Of a stretch of 64,000 bases of DNA, positions 10,701 through 22,499 are shown piece by piece. Both the position numbers and the translations under genes were made by a program. Every line of letters begins with the position of its first letter. The first letter of the stretch is position 1. The notes beneath the pieces were generated by a model. The model had not been told where the DNA came from. It worked only from the letters and a program-made list of their open reading frames with translations, and did no database searches. Origin of the DNA: Erythrocercus mccallii (taxonomy: Eukaryota > Chordata > Aves > Passeriformes > Dicruridae); NCBI GenBank assembly GCA_013397435.1, contig VZRG01001944.1, forward strand, positions 76,769 to 140,768, written 5' to 3'.

Positions 10701-11796
10701 AACAGCAGGCTTTGCAGGCAGAGCTACGTGTCTGTGCAGGTACAGAGAGCTGCCTGGTGGATAATAATAAATCCAGCTCAATAACAGAATGGGGGCTCAA
10801 TCTATGACAATGACATTTTTCAAGGCTTCTGGTTTGATTTGAACTTTTCAGAGGCATAAGCAGCGCACACACCAAGCAGAAAAAAAAATCATCGCCTCGC
10901 TTCACCTGCAACCACCAGGTCACAAATTATTCCTTGAGGATGATGGATCCGGCCAGAGGCTGGCCCCAGACAGCGCCAGCCGGGGCTCGGAGCCGCAGCC
11001 ATGCAGAACACGCGCATCCCAAGGTGACCGGCTCAGCTCCCTCCTAACTGAGGCAAATCGCCTCTAAATGGGTGTCAGCGTGTTTGCCCACCCAGCCAGC
11101 ACAGGCAAACAGCAGCACCTCACCAGTCTCCCCCTTTAACAGGGTTTAACACAGCCATCTCCAGCCTGCAAACAGTCACAGCCCCCAGATTTCCACCTGG
11201 AGGGTTAACACTTAAAATTCTGCACCAGCGATCGTCTCCTTTATGCAGCAAGTCCGTGAAATCACGGTGGTTTGGGCTGCTCTGCACCTCTGGGCAAACA
11301 AGTTGGGCTCAGTGAGGAGAGGAGGAGGCACCAGGGCTCGTGGCTGACCCCTTTGTCTCCATCCTGGTGCAGCAGCTGGAGAGGACCAGAACAATTTGGA
11401 ACAGATTTTTGGTGCTGCTCATCACAGAGCATCACTGAGATGCTGAGGTGCTGTGCGAGTGGAAGTCAGAGGAAGGACAGAGGGAAAACATCACTGGGAT
11501 CATCCAAGGGCACAGGAGCACAGCTGGAGGGAGGGAGCAGGGATCTGTCACAGAGCATGGGAGGACAAATATGTGCTGATCTAGAGCTGGGACCTGCTCT
11601 GCTGCGGCTTTTAAGAAATCTGCATAATAATGAACGATGCATTTTTCACCTCTCAGCCCCACATCTCCAGAGAACAGGTTATTTACAGCATTTCTGGTAA
11701 AGAAAATTACTCCAGGGCTTGGTTGGGGTTTTTTTTTTCAAGGAATAAATTAACAAATAAACGTCCTGTAGGCTCCATACCTTCTGTCTTCTCCAT
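1705..11796 (-). CDS. KANK4: KANK4, KN motif and ankyrin repeat domain protein 4 (complete CDS, 9 coding exons)
   Basis: Scaffold of the KANK family; family members bind talin through the KN motif and link focal adhesions to cortical microtubule and actin regulators. Coding segments, 5' to 3': 11796-11781, 10441-8624, 7671-7560, 6291-6076, 5557-5470, 5105-4886, 3552-3410, 2591-2391, 1794-1705. All junctions are GT-AG, phases join cleanly, and the total is 2904 nt (967 residues plus stop), against about 995 in human as I recall. The KN motif lies at about residues 25-60 (LETPYGFHLDLDFLKYVDDI), a coiled coil at about 325-390, a conserved GQYVKKIQELLQEQW segment near 545, an acidic stretch at 650-720, and ankyrin repeats from about 760 to the C-terminus. 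The start MEKTEA matches the family N-terminus and is the only ATG in that exon. KANK4 is favoured over KANK1-3 by the N-terminus, the KSIMKKK...NLQFVGVNGGYE block and the neighbouring USP1 gene. Confidence 0.95.
2391..2591 (-). CDS. KANK4: KANK4 coding exon 8 (two ankyrin repeats)
   Basis: 201-nt phase-0 exon coding residues 872-938. It contains GGQTALMLGVSHDRDDMV, the hallmark ADVNLQDEEGTTALMVACRQ and DIVRLLLAQPGC. The acceptor is caccctgcag and the donor AAG|gtgagg after LTDK. Reading past the donor gives the false C-terminus seen in a naive ORF. Confidence 0.94.
2666..2704. repeat. (AAC/AAT)n simple repeat
   Basis: A degenerate trinucleotide run (acaacgataacaacaacaat and on to gataataata) in KANK4 intron 8, directly abutting a CR1 fragment. 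It may derive from the CR1 tail region. Confidence 0.6.
2719..2830 (-). mobile_element. CR1 LINE fragment (minus orientation)
   Basis: It contains the antisense CR1 phrase 'ggtcaccgagtccaaccatt' followed by 'agcccagcactgccaagccc', a familiar internal part of bird CR1 3' ends. It is truncated and non-coding, and lies in the KANK4 intron between coding exons 8 and 7. Confidence 0.7.
3410..3552 (-). CDS. KANK4: KANK4 coding exon 7 (ankyrin)
   Basis: 143-nt exon coding residues 824-871: DLQNRAGYTAVMLTPLA, then METRQDME-like spacing and LLREGNVNLRAAQ. It aligns with human HQNKAGYTAVMITPLA and LLREGNVNIQATQ. The acceptor is cccctgcag and the donor CAG|gtgtgt. Confidence 0.93.
4595..4675. repeat. 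three diverged copies of a TCCTGGATGG... unit
   Basis: The phrase 'tggatggaccttg' or a close variant recurs three times at about 25-37 bp spacing in KANK4 intron 6. It is a short local duplication with no coding signal. Confidence 0.5.
4886..5105 (-). CDS. KANK4: KANK4 coding exon 6 (start of ankyrin domain)
   Basis: 220-nt exon coding residues 751-824. It contains ISHEWFQVSSHKASSPEVV and the first ankyrin repeat, with the consensus core NGNTALHYSVSHSNF and VAKLLLDTG. The acceptor reads tgtttgcagcag, a NAGNAG site: use of the first AG gives Gln751, use of the second drops it. The donor is G|gtagga. Confidence 0.93.
5470..5557 (-). CDS. KANK4: KANK4 coding exon 5
   Basis: 88-nt exon coding residues 721-750: RCKPSEDFLAACQLLSEHLP and nine more residues, ending NKHL. 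It aligns with human [20 protein letters not shown]. The acceptor is tctccctttag and the donor CTG|gtacag. It ends in phase 0. Confidence 0.92.
6076..6291 (-). CDS. KANK4: KANK4 coding exon 4 (acidic linker)
   Basis: 216-nt exon coding residues 649-721. It starts YESTSSEDTSCDDSASDGD, matching the human YETTSSEETSGEDS block, then diverges into an acidic region. That region includes five Asp encoded by an in-frame GAT repeat (6131-6145, CAT on the plus strand). The acceptor is tcaaatag and the donor CAG|gtaagc. It is the least conserved exon apart from the linker in exon 2. Confidence 0.9.
6131..6145 (-). repeat. in-frame (GAT)5 microsatellite in KANK4 exon 4
   Basis: Five CAT triplets on the plus strand, read as GAT on the coding strand, encode five consecutive Asp. 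They extend an already acidic segment. Being in frame, changes in repeat number would alter length without shifting frame. Confidence 0.85.
7219..7299. repeat. 13-bp triplicate between 12-bp inverted arms
   Basis: GGGAATCTTCCCA occurs three times head to tail at 7240-7252, 7253-7265 and 7266-7278. The block is flanked by CCAAAACCCACC (7219-7230) and its exact reverse complement (7288-7299). It lies in the KANK4 intron between coding exons 4 and 3. Each unit is nearly palindromic (GGGAA..TTCCC). Confidence 0.9.
7560..7671 (-). CDS. KANK4: KANK4 coding exon 3
   Basis: 112-nt exon coding residues 612-649: SPTTSLKSIMKKKGYGF, then HAGGNGTKKNLQFVGVNGG. This is one of the best conserved linker blocks of KANK4. 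The acceptor is ttttggtag and the donor GG|gtaagc. Phases 1 in and 2 out fit both neighbours. Confidence 0.93.
8624..10441 (-). CDS. KANK4: KANK4 coding exon 2 (KN motif, linker, coiled coil)
   Basis: Large 1818-nt exon coding residues 6-612. It opens with the acidic/proline leader and the KN motif, followed by basic RIHRRAK and the conserved KFSTLPRNFSLPE segment. A serine- and proline-rich linker follows, then a coiled coil (LKQQVADLEEQLAKKKEELE and onwards), then IGQYVKKIQELLQEQW and PELASAIKQPASKLSSIQ near the 3' end. The acceptor is ttgttccag. The donor is g|gtaaat after ...QQL. High GC makes the antisense strand open for long stretches; those frames are shadows. Confidence 0.95.
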
Positions 11797-11859
11797 GGTG
11801 GAGTCTAACCGGGCTGTCACTTAAGCATCTTCTGACAAGGGCTCAGGAGTCGCTTCACC
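11781..11859 (-). CDS. KANK4: KANK4 coding exon 1 (5' UTR plus MEKTE)
   Basis: The acceptor is a pyrimidine tract ending ttcaag after 11860 (minus strand). The exon then holds 63 nt of 5' UTR and an ATG at 11796-11794, followed by codons for M-E-K-T-E and one further base. The donor is gtatgg. The leftover G joins the first two bases of the next exon to make Ala6. It is AUG-bearing but very short, so automated ORF calls miss it. Coding bases are 11781-11796. Confidence 0.85.
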
Positions 11860-13120
11860 CTTGAAAAAAAGAAAGGAATACTTCTGATTTAATAAAATAA
11901 CATGCTCAGCCCTGTGAACTTCATCTCTCCTTAAAGCCTTACAAGTCTTCAAAGGCCATCCCCCTCCCACTTCCCATCTTCTGCAGCCCAGTGGTGTCCA
12001 AGGGCTTTGAAGCCGCTAAAATCAATAGTTCCTTTCCAGAGGCAACAACTTGTGCTTGACAGACACATCCCAGGGAGCTGGTCCTTGTAAAACACTCCCT
12101 GCATTACAGAGGCTCTGACTGCCAGCAAGGACAGACAGACACTTGGGATGACGTGAGATCAATGGCACAGGGACTCTCCACTGACTCCTGTGAGCTGGAG
12201 ATATCTAACGTGATAAAAGATCCCTGACAACAGGGATATAAACTACGCACAGAAATGACTGGTTTGCCTTTTTTTTTTCTTTCTTTTTAATCCATAACAA
12301 TCAAAGATTCAAAATTTATGCTGAATCTTGTTCAGACGACAGCCATTACTTCAGAGCACGTCCCTACAGTTAAAAAGAACCTTCACCAAATTGCACTGAA
12401 CCACAGACAAATTGCTTTTGGCTCAGGGAACAACTTCAGGTGGAGATCTACCACAGCCAACAGTGAGATCTTCACATCATTTCTGGGCTGTGTTACCCCC
12501 CCCCCAGCTCCTTCCCATCGTGTGGACATGGATGAGACCCTCCTGGAGAATGAGAAATTAAGGCTGGGAACAACCAAGAAAGGTCCTGGGTGAAGCTTCT
12601 CTCCTCCAGATGCTTTAGAAAGGCACAGGGAGGAGGCAGGGAAGGGTGAAGGAGGTTGGGGCAGTTGGACATCACCATAGGAGGCTCCCTGGCTTGTGTG
12701 AGAAGGACAACAATGCTCCAAGTGAGAAGGTCTGGTTTTAATTTCTACTCCAGAGGGTGCAGTGGGAGTTTCCTGAAGAGTAGGTTGTTTGTTTATCATT
12801 CTCCTTACAGTATCTAGTTTGGTTCCTGGCCAGAGATGGTCCCACAGCCCCTTGGAAGTCCATCCCTGCTCCTCCAGTGCATCCCTGAGCTATGCAACGT
12901 TCTCAGGGCAGGACTGAGCACTGCAAAGCCTGTGCTGAGCCAGCCCCAGCTCACACCCATCTCATGGACCAAACCACCAGAGCCTGAACTCATTTTCTGC
13001 ATGCAGAGCTTTCCTCAGCGAGGGCTTGAGCGCCTGGCCACAGTTCCAGAGCTCCTCCCAAAGGGGCTCCAGCTGACCTCCAGCTAAAAAGTGAAGTCAA
13101 ACCCTGCTGTATTGTTATCA

Positions 13121-13265
13121 TAGGATATTGCCACATCCCTGGAAGTGTCCAAGTCCAGCTTGGACAGGGCTCTGAGCAACCTGGTCTAGTGAAAGGTGTC
13201 CCTGCCTGTGGAATGAGATGATCTTCAGGATCCCTTCCAACCCAAGCCTTTCTATGATTCTGTGA
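13121..13265 (+). mobile_element. CR1 LINE 3' end
   Basis: Sense-orientation CR1 tail: 'catccctggaagtgtccaag', 'agcaacctggtctagtg', 'aaggtgtccctgcctgtgg' and the terminal 'tttctatgattctgtga'. It is 5'-truncated, as is usual for bird CR1, and lies in KANK4 intron 1. Confidence 0.9.
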
Positions 13266-15519
13266 CAAACGCTTTGAAAGATCAAAACCTTTTAAAGAAG
13301 CAATTGGTTGGCAGTCACGTAGGCATGTTTATGGTCAATGCGCAGCCTTGATGGCAAGTCAGGAAGGTCCCAGCCCAAGGAGAACATCAAAGCTCTCCAA
13401 AGCTCCAGCAGGGTCACAGAGGGTCACGTTGATGCCCACCCAGCACCTTGTGAGCTCCTGGAAAGCTCCTGATGTGCTCTCCAGTTAACCACACTCCTTC
13501 TGCAAAGGGCAGTCCCTTCTGTCTCCTCCCGCCAACAAACAGCACGTGCCAAAACAAACACCAACCTCTTTCTCAAATGTTGTTTCTTTCCCTTAATATT
13601 CCAACTGCAGCAAATTCCAGCCTGACCAGCCACACTCCACTCCTCTAGGTTGTTTATTCAGAAGGAGGGGTGGGGCAAAGCCAGTGAATAGGATGGTTTT
13701 TAATATCTAGATAATTACATCTATTTGGATCATTTATGAGCTGGCTGGGTCCCAACTCTGCAGCCCAAATTGATGCTACGACTGCTCTCCTTTGACCAAT
13801 CTACTTCAAAATCGCCTCGTAAAAGGATGCTGAATGTACCCAACCAGCTTGCTGATGTTCTCCTGTCCCCTCCGGGGCAGCTCAGGCACGAAGAAGATGG
13901 CTTAGAGCCAAAAATGTGCCTCTTTGGACCCCACAGCTGCTCTCCCATGCCTGTCCCTAAGAAAAATGAGATTAAAATATGAGGTCATCCGCCAGAAGTA
14001 GCAGACCCCTGCACCCAGGGTCCAGCCCATAATTTGAGTTTCAGGTCTGTCTCCATCCTGCTAAAACCTGTTAGCCTGACCCTCTGTCAGGTTCTATATT
14101 TGCTGAGTTTTCTCTGTTAAATAAAACTGAAGAATAATTCTTTTTCTCCCCATGCATCGCTGATTTTTACCTTTGCTGCACAGAGAGGCCGTGGGGAGGA
14201 TTAATCCGGATTGGAATGAGGCTGCTTTTCTCAAGGCAGGAATAAATACATACAGAAATGGAAACAGAGAAGCCAAATATGTGAGAAGGCAACAGCAGAG
14301 AGCGAAGTGGTTTTATTCCCTGGGGCAGCCCGTTTGCAGGGACAATGTACTGTCTTTTTAACCAGCCTGGACTCCAACACTGGCTCTTTACACTCACATT
14401 TAACCCCTCTTTCACTCCATCCCACTTGCCAGGCAATGTGAGCAGCTCCCCCATCCACCCCAGCCAGCAGAAAGGAGAGCACCACGACACCCCCAAACAT
14501 TTAAATTACAAATTAACTCAACCACACACCACAAACATCCACACAATCCATCCTCCCAGAGTGTCTCGCTAGTAATTTCAACTTGAAAACAGTTAACCCC
14601 GAGCCTATAAAGAACAAGAATAATCCACCAGCATGTTAGCACAGTCTTGTTAGCTGTAACACAACACGATTTGAGCTCTGCCCTGCCTGTTCTCCTGCAC
14701 TGCAGCAGCGGCTCCAGCACTTCGTGGTGAAAGGAAAAACTGGTTAGCAAAGCATTTTGTCATGTTACCTGCTCACACTGGCACCTACAAACCCCCCGGG
14801 CAGCAGCAGCAGCAGCTCTTGCCTCCCTCCAAAGCATCTTCTCCCATGCCCAGAGCTGGCAGCGAAGGGTTCGGAGCAGCAGACACGGCGTGGCTGGACC
14901 CCAGCCTGCTCCAGCAGTTACAAACTTGGTCAGCTGAGCTGTGACCTTGCTCAGAAAAGCAAACACAAGTTGAAACCAAGAAGCACAAAAGAGGGATTGA
15001 TTTTCCAACAGAGCAGCCCACTGCTCTCGGATGACCTTTGCGAGGACAGTTCAATCCCGGCGCAGAGAACGAGTTACTTTTCCTCGGAATAATTATCTTT
15101 CCCAGAAAACACCGAGCCTGGGCTGTCGAGGGGGGCTGCTCCCTTATCGGGGCTGATAATTGAAGAGAGAGAGTCAATAATTAACGGCGGGGTTGCTGCT
15201 GTACCTGATGCTGCAGCTGCAGCCCCTCCGCACGCTGCACCTCCGGGCTGGAGCATTAGCAATTCCACGAGCGCCTCTCCAGAGCAAACGCAGCCGACTG
15301 GCAGCCTGGGGGAAGCTGCAGAAGGGCTCAGTGTCCCCAAATCCTCCCGGCAGAGCCGCGTTCCCACGCGTGGAGCAGGCACAGCCCTCGCCGTGTCCCC
15401 GGGAGATGCCGGATGGGATGGGTGGCACGGGCAGAGGGTGTCCCGATGTTCCCGGGATCCCAGTGGCACTCTCTGTATCAAACTCTCCAGCTCCAGGCTC
15501 TGGGGTTATCCATCCACAC

Positions 15520-15722
15520 TTCCAGCTGGCAGAGCAGACACGTGGAACAGGCTGCCAGGAGAAACTGCCCCTGCATCCCTGGAAGTGGCCAAGGTCAGGC
15601 TGGATGGGGCTTGGAGCAACCTGGGATAGCGGAAGGTGTCCCTGCCCATGGCAAGGGGTGCAAAGAGATTTAAGGGCTTTAAGGTTCCTCCCGACCCAAA
15701 CGGTTCTGTGATTCTGTGATTT
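15520..15722 (+). mobile_element. CR1 LINE 3' end
   Basis: Contains 'gagaaactgcccctgcatcc', 'ggagcaacctgggatagcgg' and ends 'ggttctgtgattctgtgat'. Sense orientation, truncated at the 5' end, in KANK4 intron 1. Confidence 0.9.
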
Positions 15723-16340
15723 TGGGCAGGGTACTCGTGGCACGCGGCTCAGCCATGGGCAGAGTGCCCTGTCCCAAGGCTGTCCTGAGCTCCTGCATTG
15801 GCATTCCCCTCGGGCATCCTGGATTGCTGCCCCTCCAGGCTGGCAACAGGCACTGAGCCCTCAGTCTCTGCACTGAACTTACAACAACCTCACGCTTGCA
15901 AAGGCCGAGGGCTTCAGGGCTGCAAAACTCTTCCAGGGCTGGGAAAGAAAATCCTGAGAAGTGGAGGCATCCCCTGGGACCTGGAGGCTCTGCTGGGGGC
16001 TCTCCCCAGGGACTCCCATCACAGAGCAGTGCCAGCACCTTTCCCATCGCTGAACGAGCAGCACAACCCGAATCTCATGCTAGGGAGGAAAACCACGTCT
16101 TGTCACCGTGTGAGAGCAGAGCTGCTGGCGCTGCTCCAGCTCCCTGCAACCCCCCCCAGACGGGACTTTAACACATTAACTTTGAAGAAAAGCAGACAAG
16201 TTTTGCCTTTGCAGGAAGCAGAGTCTCTGAAGGCACAGAGAACCAGCAGCGCTTGTCCTTTTGCCAGCTCTCCCCGAGGCGCGGATGGGTTAAAACTTCC
16301 TACCCGAGGAATGAAAAATAATTTCAGCAGCCGGTTAAAC

Positions 16341-16389
16341 GCTGCCTTTCCCAAGCGCTGCCTTTCCCAAACGCCGCCTTTCCCACGCG
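16341..16389. repeat. three copies of an about 17-bp unit (cgctgcctttcccaa)
   Basis: The unit 'cgctgcctttcccaagcg' is repeated with small changes three times in tandem. It lies within a CpG-containing part of KANK4 intron 1. Confidence 0.7.
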
Positions 16390-17164
16390 GCTCCATCCCG
16401 CACCGCGCAGGGCCAAAACTCGGTGTCGATGGCTCTCTGCTTTCACAAGCAATTACTCGGCTTGAGGTTCAAAACCGACTCCAGAGCACGCTGGCTCGTT
16501 TTCTGCTGAATTCTTCTGCTTTAGTTACGCTTGCGCGTCCTCCTCTGAGCGCGTTCGGCCGCTCGCGTTCTCCAGACAAAGCGGCACGACGGAAAAAAAA
16601 TACACGCATTTCTATACCATGCTGATTTTAAAGTCATTCTGAAGGAATTGTTTGGTTTTCCCACTGGAGAGACCCAGCAGGAAGCTTTAATTTGGAGCAT
16701 TTCCTCATTGCAATTACCCACATACGACCTACAGTTGTTCCCACATTTAATCCCTCTGGAACTGAGGAAGTCTGTGACCCCTTAAATAAGCTTTGAATCG
16801 GGAGCTACGAAGGGAAGGAGTCAAAACACGCCAATTAATTAATTATGGGCTGGTGCTCGATGGATTTACATCCAGCCTCTGATAGCTTTGCCCGAGGGGG
16901 CTGCTGCAGGGTGGGAAGTGGGGAAGGGGTTCTCCAAGATTGTCCCCCAAGTCTGAGAACTGAGGTCACGGCCTGAAACTGCTGCTGCTTCACATCAGGC
17001 AGCGCAGCTGTCGGGGGGATGAGAGGAACCAGACGGCTCTGAAGCGCCTCGAGAGCCATCCCATGCAGCCCTCCCTGGAGGCTGGCAGGGCTGCTGCCCT
17101 CCCCTCCCCACAGGGAATCCCTGTGGGATGGCGGGTTTGGGCTTCGCTCCCTCTCCTCTCCACC

Positions 17165-17700
17165 ACGGGTGCGCTCCACAGAGAGATTCAGGTTGGAAGG
17201 GACAACTGAGATGATCCAGGGCCATGTCCCTGCTCCAGCAGGGTCATCCCAGAGCACCCTGCTCAGGAGTGTGTCCAGAGGGGCCTGGAATATCCCCAGT
17301 GATGGAGACTCCACAGCTTCTCTGGACAATCTCCTCAGGGCTCGGTCACTGCTCTAGGAAGAAGTTCTGCCTCGTGTCCAGGTGGAAATTCCCAGGCATC
17401 GGTTTCTGCCCATTCCTCTTGTCCCATTGCTGGGCACCACTGAGCAGAGCCTGGTCCATCTTCGTCCCTCTGCCAGCTCCCTTTGGATACTTATATCCAT
17501 GGACGGGGTCCCTTCTCAGTCATCTCTTCTTGAGACTGAACTCTCTCAGCCTTTCCTGGGCACGGAGATGCTCCAGGCCCTTCCTCGTCTCCACAACCTC
17601 CACTCCAGGAGCTCAGTGTCCCTGTGGTCCTGAGGAGCCCAGAGCTGGACACAGCACCCCAGATGTGCCTCACAGGGCTGAGCAGAGCGGCAGCATCACC
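17165..17700 (-). mobile_element. CR1 LINE, longer antisense copy
   Basis: Starts with the antisense 3' end ('caggttggaagggacaactg') and continues through typical CR1 text ('ccatgtccctgctccagcag', 'ggaagaagttctgcctcgtg', 'gagctggacacagcacccca'). At over 500 bp it is the longest CR1 in the window, and it has no intact coding frame. Confidence 0.88.
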
Positions 17701-20692
17701 TCAGGGTGACCCACAGACAGAGCTGGCCCTCGGCACCCGAAGGGTTACACCCAAAACCTGCTCCATCCAGGCGGGTCTGGATTGCACAACAACCGGCTGA
17801 GCTCTCACTGCAAATGGACATACCAGGAATAAAAATGGCCTCCCGGGGAATATTTTTTGTTGTACGGATTTTTCGATTCTGTTTTCACTGCAAAGGAAGA
17901 AAAAATAAGCCACTTCCAGTCTGCTGGGGACATGCACGCGGGTGGGATCGCTGCTGTGATCCGCTGCCCGCTGGCACAGCCACGGGAAGGAGTTTCCCTC
18001 CAGGAGCAAAAAAAAAAAAAAAAAAAGAAAAGAGGTTTGAAAACTTTGTGGAATTAAATAAATACCTAGCTAAATAGAAGCAGTTTAAAGTCCTGGTTTG
18101 CACTTCAAGCAGTTGTCATGAGGTTTCCCAAAGCGAGAGCGAACAGGGTTCCTGCTGGATGAGATCTGAATCCTGGGAGCTCATCTTCCCACGTGTGTCT
18201 GGCATCACAAAATCATCACTACCAGTGGTCCTGTGCCCCACAGCATCCCTTGGAATGGCAGCTTGAGGGGGAAGAAGGCAGCTGAGCAGAGTCAAAATTA
18301 AAGTGGGGAGACCAGAAAATGCCTGAGCCACTGCTATAAACCCAACAGCACCCAGGAGGAAAAACTTCCAGGCTGGATCCATCCCAGCCTGCAGCCACAC
18401 CGCATGTGCTGGGCTTCCCCCAGAGCAGGACTGGATTCAGGATGCAAAACCTGTTACTTATGGGAAGAGCCCTCATCCTGGGGCCAGTGGATGGTTTCAG
18501 CACATGGCTGATGACAAGGGGAGCCCCCCAGCACCGGGATCTTATCGCACCCCAAGAGGAAACTCCCTCGCTGCTGCCTGCCCCGGGGGCATCTCCAGGG
18601 CAGAGCTGGGAGCTGGAAGCAATTTGGGAGGTGCTGGAGAGAGACGAGTTCTCTCTGCAACCCATCAGCTTGTGGCTGATGATGGAGAGGTCCAGGCTGG
18701 CCTCCCACCCTCTCTGCAAAAAAAAAAAAAAAAAAGCAGCGGAGGAAGGAGGCAGATGGGGCTGGAGCTGGGGGCTGTGCACATGGAAAACATCCTGGGG
18801 CCTCCCCGGGGTTTGAACGGAGAGGGTTCACAAGGAAGCCGAATAATGAACCCAGCAGCACTCAATAAAGAAGAGGATCTCTCTCAGCAACACCCGAGTT
18901 AAGCCCTTGGTACTTAAACAGCCATTTCAGGCCCCTTTCCCAACTGCAGTCTGTAATAAAGCTGTGCAGATACTGATTTTAATAAAGCTGCTCGTTGCTG
19001 TCTAATAAATGTTATGAGCTTCCTGCCAGCATTTCCATTAGAGACGGGTCAGACCTGGAGGTATCAGATATCCAAACTCTCTCCCTCTTTTATGGTTTAC
19101 CAGGAGGGGAAAAGGATCCCATTCACCCCCTCCTCTGATAACCTCTTTCCTGACTGACCTTCAGCTCACTGCAGCCACAGACTTACAAAAGCTTTGGTCA
19201 ACCCTCGTGATTTTATCCCGTGCTTTGAAAATTGTGGTCTTTTCCCTAAAGTCTTCTTTCCCAGAGCCAGGTGATCACAAAAAGCACCCGAAGCCTTGAA
19301 ACAGAAGTGCTCCACAGTCAGAAGGCAGACAAAAATCCGAGGTGCCTCGTTTCTAATTTTACTCTCCTTGCCTCGATGTCACAAGTTTGGAGGGAAAACA
19401 ATGGAGCTCTGCTATGGCTTCTGGTCTCTTCCAAGCCGCTGGTTTCTACCTCCTTGACCTTGGGACAAGTCAAGCTTCGCTGCCATGATACTGAACAACT
19501 CCCACGTGGCCAAAGTGGGGAATTTTAGGTGCTTTTAGGAAAACCCTATTGCCTGCATTTCTCTCCTCCTCCCTGGGCAACCACCTCAATCCCCCACGGG
19601 GACACGGAGCCAACTTCACATCGATTTCTGACCCCAGCCAACAGGACTTGGATCGATCACACTCCTGACAAGTTTAAAAACCTCTTCACGCAGGAACATT
19701 TCTTTTTCAGGCCACCTGAAACCACTCTCCTCATTGATTGGGACTGCAGAGAGGGTGGAAGTGCCGCCTTCTTCCTCTGCTGGTGATTTCTGTGTGGATA
19801 ACAGGAGCTGGGAGCCCTGGAGCAACATTTCCCACCTCTCACCCATTTAGGAAATGGGGATTTTCCTCCAGGTTTTTGACCAAGCCTCAGCCACGTATTG
19901 CTGGTGTAGTTTCAGCTTTCTCACTTACACCACATTCAACCCTGATGGGCAGAGGAACGAGCTGCAAAGATGAATTTAGGATATTCTCATATTGAAAATG
20001 GAGACCTCTGTGTCTGGGTAGGTTTTTCACCGTATTTCACATTTCTGACTCCATCAAATTGTCCATTTGGGGCAGTGCATTACCTTAATAATGACACCAC
20101 CTTCTTTTCCATGTGCTGTTTAAACCCTGGGATGGGCAGGGCTCGAGGCTTCCCGAAACATGAATTCCCCTGAGGTTTGAAATAAACAGGGCTGAAGCAG
20201 GAGCTCCCTGCAGCCGGTTCCTCCCCACTGCTCTCCCCTGGCATTGTCACTGTGAGGATTTCTGCCCCAAGCCATGGGCTCCTTCACACCCCTGGAGTTG
20301 GGGTCAGTGTTTTATTGACCAAAATCTGCACCCTGCTGCTCTGCAGCCGGGCAGAGTCACATAACCCCTGTCAAGTGGGGCACCAAATGGAAAATACAAT
20401 AATTTTCCATATTGACCTTTTTTTCCCTCATCAATGGGGCCACGCTCATCCCTGTGACTGCTCCCAAAGCTTCCTTAAAAAGACCCAAGATTTGATGAGC
20501 TGGGCTGCAACGCACAGTGATGAAAATGCAACTTTTGAAATGTTTGGCAGCTGTAAAACCACCAAGGGAGGGACCTGAAACGGCACCGAGCGCGTGAATG
20601 AGCCTGTGTTCATCCAGCAGCCGTGTCCCAGGATCTCAACACCACTCCTGATTCAAGGAATGCTTTGAGACCAAACCTCTCCCTCCCGAAAG

Positions 20693-21197
20693 NNNNNNNN
20701 NNNNNNNNNNNNNNNNNNNNNNNNNNNNNNNNNNNNNNNNNNNNNNNNNNNNNNNNNNNNNNNNNNNNNNNNNNNNNNNNNNNNNNNNNNNNNNNNNNNN
20801 NNNNNNNNNNNNNNNNNNNNNNNNNNNNNNNNNNNNNNNNNNNNNNNNNNNNNNNNNNNNNNNNNNNNNNNNNNNNNNNNNNNNNNNNNNNNNNNNNNNN
20901 NNNNNNNNNNNNNNNNNNNNNNNNNNNNNNNNNNNNNNNNNNNNNNNNNNNNNNNNNNNNNNNNNNNNNNNNNNNNNNNNNNNNNNNNNNNNNNNNNNNN
21001 NNNNNNNNNNNNNNNNNNNNNNNNNNNNNNNNNNNNNNNNNNNNNNNNNNNNNNNNNNNNNNNNNNNNNNNNNNNNNNNNNNNNNNNNNNNNNNNNNNNN
21101 NNNNNNNNNNNNNNNNNNNNNNNNNNNNNNNNNNNNNNNNNNNNNNNNNNNNNNNNNNNNNNNNNNNNNNNNNNNNNNNNNNNNNNNNNNNNNNNNN
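20693..21197. other. assembly gap (505 N)
   Basis: Run of N. Open frames spanning it are artefacts. Confidence 1.
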
Positions 21198-22499
21198 CAG
21201 GCTCCCTGACATCTCATCTTCCAGCTCCAGGAATGCATTCACTGATCCCTCCTCAACCACAGATTCCCCAGCCAGGTCCCTGCTCACTGGGCTGTCATTT
21301 CAGCAGATATATTTATTTTTTAAATATTACTATCAAAGTGACAAATAATCGATGATTAACATAAGGTTACAGGTTCCCCCTCAGGTATCATTTAAGAGAT
21401 CAGCTTTTCCCATTTAATCCGTTGGAAATCAAACACAAACCACCTGGAGGACTGCAAAACACATCCAAAGGCAAATGCTGATTTTTTCCACATTGCTGTG
21501 CCTGCTACCCTTGCCCTGCATGAGCAATGCTTTTGGGTGTTCACCAACTTCATTTGGGCAACACAGCTAAAATATTTCATATCTGGGGTGGCTCTGGACA
21601 AGGGAAACCCTTCCTGGCAGCGTCACATCCCAGAGCCGTCAGGAAAATGAGATATCCCTGAAGAGTCCAGACCCACTTCCACTCCTGGATGGTGAACATC
21701 ACACCCAGAGCATCCAGACCATGACTTCCTCCATCCTGAACTCACGTGAACTTCCAGCTGAGACTGTCCAACCCACGTTGTGCCTCCAGCGACCTCCTCA
21801 CGGACCACCCAGCCTTTTCTCCAGGCATCCCAGTGATGAGCCCTCCTGCTGCAGCAACTCAGTGCTGCCTGTTCCTCATTTCTCCCGGAGCTCTCAGGCC
21901 AGAAATCAGCAGCTGGGAGCTGAGGAAAGCTGCCCAAGGGCACGCCTGCTCCCGGCAGAGTTGCGCTGCTCAGAAATGCCCTGGCAGCGCGCACGGCCGG
22001 GGAAAGGCGACGCTGCCCATCCCTGCTTGTCCCTCCCTGTCCCGCATCCGCTCCCTGCCCGCTCGGGACACGGGAAAGCCGAGCACAGCCCCGGGCAGAG
22101 CCAGTCTGAGTTACTGTGCCAGGATTTGCTCCGTGCGGGCGGCTGGAACGGGGGAGAAGCTGCGGGCAGGGGGGGAGAGCGCGCTCAGCCTGGAGGCTGC
22201 GCTGGGGTTTGGCTCAGCCACATCTCCATGGCTAGGAAGGCTTTCACGGTTCGGTTTTTAAGCTAAACACAACTCTGGGGACTTCTACTGCAATGCTCGG
22301 CGCCTGGGGGCACTTCCCAGCCCTCCCACGGTGATTTCGGGGGGTCCCACCAGCGCTGGGAGCTTTCCTGCCCTCTCCCAGCTGCCCAGGCACGCTCAGA
22401 GCCTCCATCCCGGAGCCAGGGGTGCTCTGGACACGCTTCTGTCCCGAGAGAGGCACGGCTGATGCTGCCCCCGGGCAGCCACGAGAGGGGCCAAGAGCC

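Noticed and set aside
20610..21348. Open frames across 20.6-21.3 kb
   Set aside because: Composed largely of N translated as X over the assembly gap.
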